64,000 nucleotides of DNA, from positions 124,001 through 188,000 of the forward strand of contig NZ_CP146093.1 of assembly GCF_037023145.1 (NCBI RefSeq), given 5' to 3'. Within the stretch, counting starts at the first letter, position 1, and each line of letters starts with the position of its first letter. Shown here piece after piece: positions 61,161 to 64,000 of this stretch. The notes beneath the pieces are model-generated. The model saw nothing but the letters and a program-made list of their open reading frames with translations, did no database searches and was not told the origin of the DNA. This DNA comes from Ralstonia sp. RRA. GTDB lineage: Bacteria > Pseudomonadota > Gammaproteobacteria > Burkholderiales > Burkholderiaceae. Position numbers and translations under genes: made by a program.

Positions 61161-62210
61161 ATGACCGCGAATCATGACCCCTATTCCAATCAGCTCACGC
61201 CGCTCGAAGAAAGCGCCGTGAAGATGTTCTTTGAATCGCTCAAGCCGATTCAACCGGTGCTTGAAGAGGCGACCGTGGCCGAAGTCATGATCAATCACCA
61301 CAACAGCGTGTGGGTTGAACGCAAGGGCCGATTGGAGCGTCTCGATCTCATGCTGGAGCCCAAGAAGCTTGAAGGCGCAATCCGCGCGCTGGCTTCGTCG
61401 GTTGAGAAATCGGCGGTCAAAGGCACCGATCAAGGGATCATCAACGCCGGCCATAAGGGGCTGCGGATCGCCGCAGTCATGCGCCCGACCGCAATCGACG
61501 GGCACGCCCTCAGCATTCGCCGTCACCGTGAAAAGAACCTGACGCTCTCCGACTACACGGCGATGGGCGCGTTCTCTTCTTCCGTCGCGCGCAACCCTGA
61601 CGACGATCAGATCATCTTCCCGCCCGACGTCTCCGACGACGGGCTCGCGCACGCGCTGTCGACCATGGTGCGGCAGCGCAAGAACGTGCTCGTCGCCGGT
61701 GGCACATCGTCCGGCAAAACCACCTTTCTCAACGCGCTCGTTGGCGAGATTCCACACGAAGAGCGAATCATCTCCATCGAGGACACCCAGGAACTGAAGC
61801 TAAGCGTCCCGAACTGCGTTCGTCTTCTTTCGAATCCCGACAAGAAGGTCACGACCCAGCAATTGGTCGCGCTGAGCCTGCGTTTTCGTCCCGACCGTGT
61901 GCTGGTTGGCGAGGTGCGTGGCGGCGAGGCCTTCGACTTCATTCAAGCCCTCAATACCGGCCACGACGGCGGGATGGGCTCCCTGCACGCCAACAACGGC
62001 CGCACTGCGCTCTCCCGCCTGGAGAGCCTCGCCATGCTCGGCATCCCGCTCGGCTCGCGATGGGATCTGAGCGACATGCGCAAGCTCATCGCCGACTGCT
62101 TCCACTACGTCGTGCACATGCGGCGCACGGGCGAGATGCGGCACGTCTCCGAGATTCTGGAGATCCAGGGCTACGCAAACAACGACTACGTCATCAAACG
62201 TGTTTTCTAA
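61161..62210 (+). CDS. virB11: VirB11/TrbB-family secretion ATPase
   Basis: 349 residues. The N-terminal domain (residues 15-120) contains VMINHHNSVWVERKGRLERL. Walker A is GGTSSGKTTF at about 180-189, followed by the Asp box (IISIEDTQELKL), Walker B (RVLVGEVRGGEAFDF) and the His box (DGGMGSLHANNGRTALSRLE). It is a hexameric cytoplasmic ATPase that switches the machine between pilus formation and transfer. It is 12 bp before virB2. Length is normal. Confidence 0.94.
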   Translation: MTANHDPYSNQLTPLEESAVKMFFESLKPIQPVLEEATVAEVMINHHNSVWVERKGRLERLDLMLEPKKLEGAIRALASSVEKSAVKGTDQGIINAGHKGLRIAAVMRPTAIDGHALSIRRHREKNLTLSDYTAMGAFSSSVARNPDDDQIIFPPDVSDDGLAHALSTMVRQRKNVLVAGGTSSGKTTFLNALVGEIPHEERIISIEDTQELKLSVPNCVRLLSNPDKKVTTQQLVALSLRFRPDRVLVGEVRGGEAFDFIQALNTGHDGGMGSLHANNGRTALSRLESLAMLGIPLGSRWDLSDMRKLIADCFHYVVHMRRTGEMRHVSEILEIQGYANNDYVIKRVF

Positions 62211-62222
62211 GGGGGTTTCATC

Positions 62223-62567
62223 ATGATCCAAGCAGTCCAGCGCCTGCTCAAACGCGCAACCACCTGGCGCGGCACGGTGGCACAAGCCGTTGCCATCACC
62301 ACCCTGCTCTATGGGGCGGAGGCCCGCGCCGACGAATTGGCCTCTCTGTCCGGTTTCGTTTGCATGATCGCGAACTTCGTCAAGAGCGGCTACCTGCTCG
62401 CGGGCGGCGTGATTGTGATCGTGATCGGTGCAATCGCCATCGCGCAGTCCGAATCCACCATCGTCAAATTCGTCTCGACGATTGGTATCGGTATCGGCAT
62501 TGCAGCGGCTTGTATCCCGCTGCTGCAGAAGTTCGGCATCTCCGCCACGTACTGCACGTTCGTCTAA
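62223..62567 (+). CDS. virB2: VirB2-like conjugative pilin
   Basis: 114 residues. It has a long leader, a cleavage region near GAEARA at about residue 37, then two hydrophobic helices (YLLAGGVIVIVIGAIAIAQ and TIGIGIGIAAACIPLLQKFG) that form the T4SS pilin hairpin. It is the pilus subunit for conjugative transfer, distinct from PilS. Good TTTCATC ATG context; stop is followed two bases later by virB3. Confidence 0.88.
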   Translation: MIQAVQRLLKRATTWRGTVAQAVAITTLLYGAEARADELASLSGFVCMIANFVKSGYLLAGGVIVIVIGAIAIAQSESTIVKFVSTIGIGIGIAAACIPLLQKFGISATYCTFV

Positions 62568-62569
62568 CC

Positions 62570-62899
62570 ATGCGCCAGCACAAGGTTAGTCGCTCGCTGT
62601 CACTGCCTCGCATGATCGGTGGTGTCGTGCGTGGCTTCGCCATTGCCAACGGCACGCTCACCGCAGTGCTGGTCTACATCACCTACCGGGCGGGTTGGCA
62701 GTTTATCTGTGGATTCCTCGCGCTCGGCATGGTGGTTCACATGGCGCTGCGTTGGCTGACCAACAAGGACCCGTGGTGGAACCAAATCCTGATGGTCTAT
62801 GACCGCTATGGCGACTTGTACGAGCCAGGCCCCTGGCACGGCAAGCTCGGCGCGCGCTTTCGCCGGCCCTACGGGTTCGACAGTGATCTGCCATGCTGA
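62570..62899 (+). CDS. virB3: VirB3-like protein
   Basis: 109 residues from the ATG at 62570. Two adjacent hydrophobic helices (AIANGTLTAVLVYITYRAGW, GFLALGMVVHMALRW) precede the conserved tail (TNKDPWWNQILMVYDRYGDL). The family sits in the inner membrane with VirB4. It overlaps the virB4 start by seven bases, so the two are co-translated. Confidence 0.88.
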   Translation: MRQHKVSRSLSLPRMIGGVVRGFAIANGTLTAVLVYITYRAGWQFICGFLALGMVVHMALRWLTNKDPWWNQILMVYDRYGDLYEPGPWHGKLGARFRRPYGFDSDLPC

Positions 62900-64000
62900 A
62901 GAAAAAACGGCCCATCCAGGAAATCGCTCCCTGGCTCACCTTTATCACGCCCTCGCTGGTGCTCGGCAAGGATGGCAGTTTGCTGGCCACCTACGGGCTG
63001 GGGGGCGTTGACGCGGACCACCCCAACAAGAGTGAGATCACATCCGCTCGGGATCAGCTCGATCAGGCCTGCCGCAGCCTGGACGGTCGCATCACTGCGT
63101 GGTGGCGCATCAAGCACCGCCGCGCACACGACTACATCGCCGGCGAGTTCGCCAGTGCTCATGACGCCAAGATCGACGAGCTCAATCGGGCCAACATGTC
63201 ATCGGGCAAGTTCTACCAGAACACGCACTCGCTCGCGCTCAGCTACACGCCCGCATCCGGCCTGGACAAGATCTTCGAAAAGATCAGCTACCACGTCACG
63301 GTGGGCGGCAAGGGGCTGGTCGCGGCGTTATTCGAGTCGCTAAAGGACACGTTCCTCGCGCGCAACGCGTTCGCATTCGATCTTGCCAAGACGCAGGCCG
63401 ATGCCAAGCGCTTCGAAGGCATGCTCGATGCGTTTGTTGGCGGCAACACCAAGATCGGGCTCAAACGGCAGATGCTGCAGGAGTCCATGGCACTTCTGCA
63501 TCAAGCGGCGAACCCATCGGTGCCGCCACGCAGGATTCGCTTCCCGATGACGCTGCTGGACACCCACCTCACCGAGTCGATCGTGACGCCGGGTGCCGAG
63601 CAACTGCTCTTTGAGTCGGCGCATGGAATGCGCTACGCGGCCGTGGTCGCCGTCAAGGAATGGCTCGGCTTCCAAGAAGCGGCGCTGGACGTCCTGACGA
63701 AGCTCGATGTTGAGCTGGACGTCTGCGTCCTCTACCGCTTCTTGGACAACTCCAAGGCCAACGTCTACATCGAGAAGATCCGCAGCTTCTACAAGATGGC
63801 GAGCTTCAACCTGTGGAAGATTCTGAAGCAGTTCGCTGCCAAGGAAGAACAGGAGAACGATGAGGGCCGGGAACAGCTCGCCGACGAGGCGGGTCAGGCA
63901 CTTCGCCGGCTGACCGCGGATGGTCAGCAGCATGGCTTCGCCAACATCTCCGTCATCGTCTACGGCAACACCGAAGAGGAATGCTCGGACGCGGTCAGTC
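62893..64000 (+). CDS. virB4: VirB4-like T4SS ATPase, N-terminal part (runs off the window)
   Basis: The ATG at 62893 opens an uninterrupted frame to the last base (369 codons). The opening MLKKKRPIQEIAPWLTFIT and the segments LAARNAFAFD-like, AKRFEGMLDAFVGGNTKIGL, MTLLDTHLTESIVTPGAEQL and YKMASFNLWKILKQF fit the CagE/TrbE/VirB4 N-terminal domain. The Walker motifs lie beyond the end. It energises assembly and transfer. It overlaps virB3 by seven bases in the rightward virB11-B2-B3-B4 order. Confidence 0.85.
   Translation, partial: MLKKKRPIQEIAPWLTFITPSLVLGKDGSLLATYGLGGVDADHPNKSEITSARDQLDQACRSLDGRITAWWRIKHRRAHDYIAGEFASAHDAKIDELNRANMSSGKFYQNTHSLALSYTPASGLDKIFEKISYHVTVGGKGLVAALFESLKDTFLARNAFAFDLAKTQADAKRFEGMLDAFVGGNTKIGLKRQMLQESMALLHQAANPSVPPRRIRFPMTLLDTHLTESIVTPGAEQLLFESAHGMRYAAVVAVKEWLGFQEAALDVLTKLDVELDVCVLYRFLDNSKANVYIEKIRSFYKMASFNLWKILKQFAAKEEQENDEGREQLADEAGQALRRLTADGQQHGFANISVIVYGNTEEECSDAVS

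Noticed and set aside
1..64000. tRNA, rRNA, riboswitch or plasmid replication initiator gene
   Set aside because: No cloverleaf with CCA-type end, no rRNA sequence and no Rep-type protein were recognised. Replication and relaxase genes are presumed to lie outside the window.

Overview
The window looks like a large accessory replicon or integrative element of a betaproteobacterium in the Burkholderiaceae (Cupriavidus/Ralstonia/Burkholderia-like). Grounds: high GC, Bug/TTT binding proteins, Burkholderia-type porins, a prpF of the form I recall from Cupriavidus, and an o-phthalate gene order (A1, DC, E, A2B) like that I recall from Burkholderia cepacia DBO1. There is no rRNA, tRNA or obvious core housekeeping block. 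This is inference from gene content; no search was run.

Region 1 (about 0.4-28.6 kb) is catabolic and holds two parallel phthalate-type pathways. Set A (3.8-15.4 kb) has a MarR regulator, a dehydrogenase-reductase-decarboxylase operon, a divergent Rieske oxygenase, a class II aldolase-fold protein, a bacteriohemerythrin, a porin and a Bug protein. A further reductase gene is cut by an intact IS66-family element with a perfect 8-bp target duplication. A stand-alone prpF lies inside this set. Set B (17.6-28 kb) is a full o-phthalate set: bacteriohemerythrin, ophA1, ophD, ophC, a MarR regulator, a quinolinate phosphoribosyltransferase (ophE/nadC type), ophB, ophA2 and a Bug protein. Expected route: uptake by the MFS permease, 4,5-dioxygenation by OphA2 with electrons from OphA1, dehydrogenation by OphB, and decarboxylation by OphC to protocatechuate. 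Each set has its own 16-bp palindromic operator type, which matches two MarR regulators with separate sites. Remnants lie between and after the sets: an IS5 fragment, a LysR fragment, an IS91 fragment, a porin tail, and a collapsed second copy of ophA2-ophB.

Region 2 (28.6-45.5 kb) is backbone. It has a CbrC-family protein, two head-to-head truncated genes, a tyrosine recombinase with a C-terminal helix-turn-helix, and a centromere-like array of three 40-bp palindromes spaced exactly 73 bp apart. After the array come an actin-type ParM ATPase with a small partner, a P4-type zinc/TOPRIM primase, SSB, a KfrB-like protein, a coiled-coil protein, a probable FlhD-FlhD-FlhC fused activator, and two lipoproteins.

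Region 3 (45.5-64 kb) is an envelope machine. A leftward chain of 15 coupled genes runs virB8-virB9-virB10, two lytic transglycosylases, a VirB9/TcpQ-like hybrid, then a complete type IVb (R64-like) pilus set pilL-N-P-O-Q-R-S-M-V and a terminal secreted protein. Rightward virB11-virB2-virB3-virB4 diverge from it, and virB4 runs off the window. The pilins have no ordinary leader and no prepilin peptidase gene is present here. The two most novel-looking items are the apparent T4SS/type IVb pilus merger and the single-chain FlhDC-like activator.
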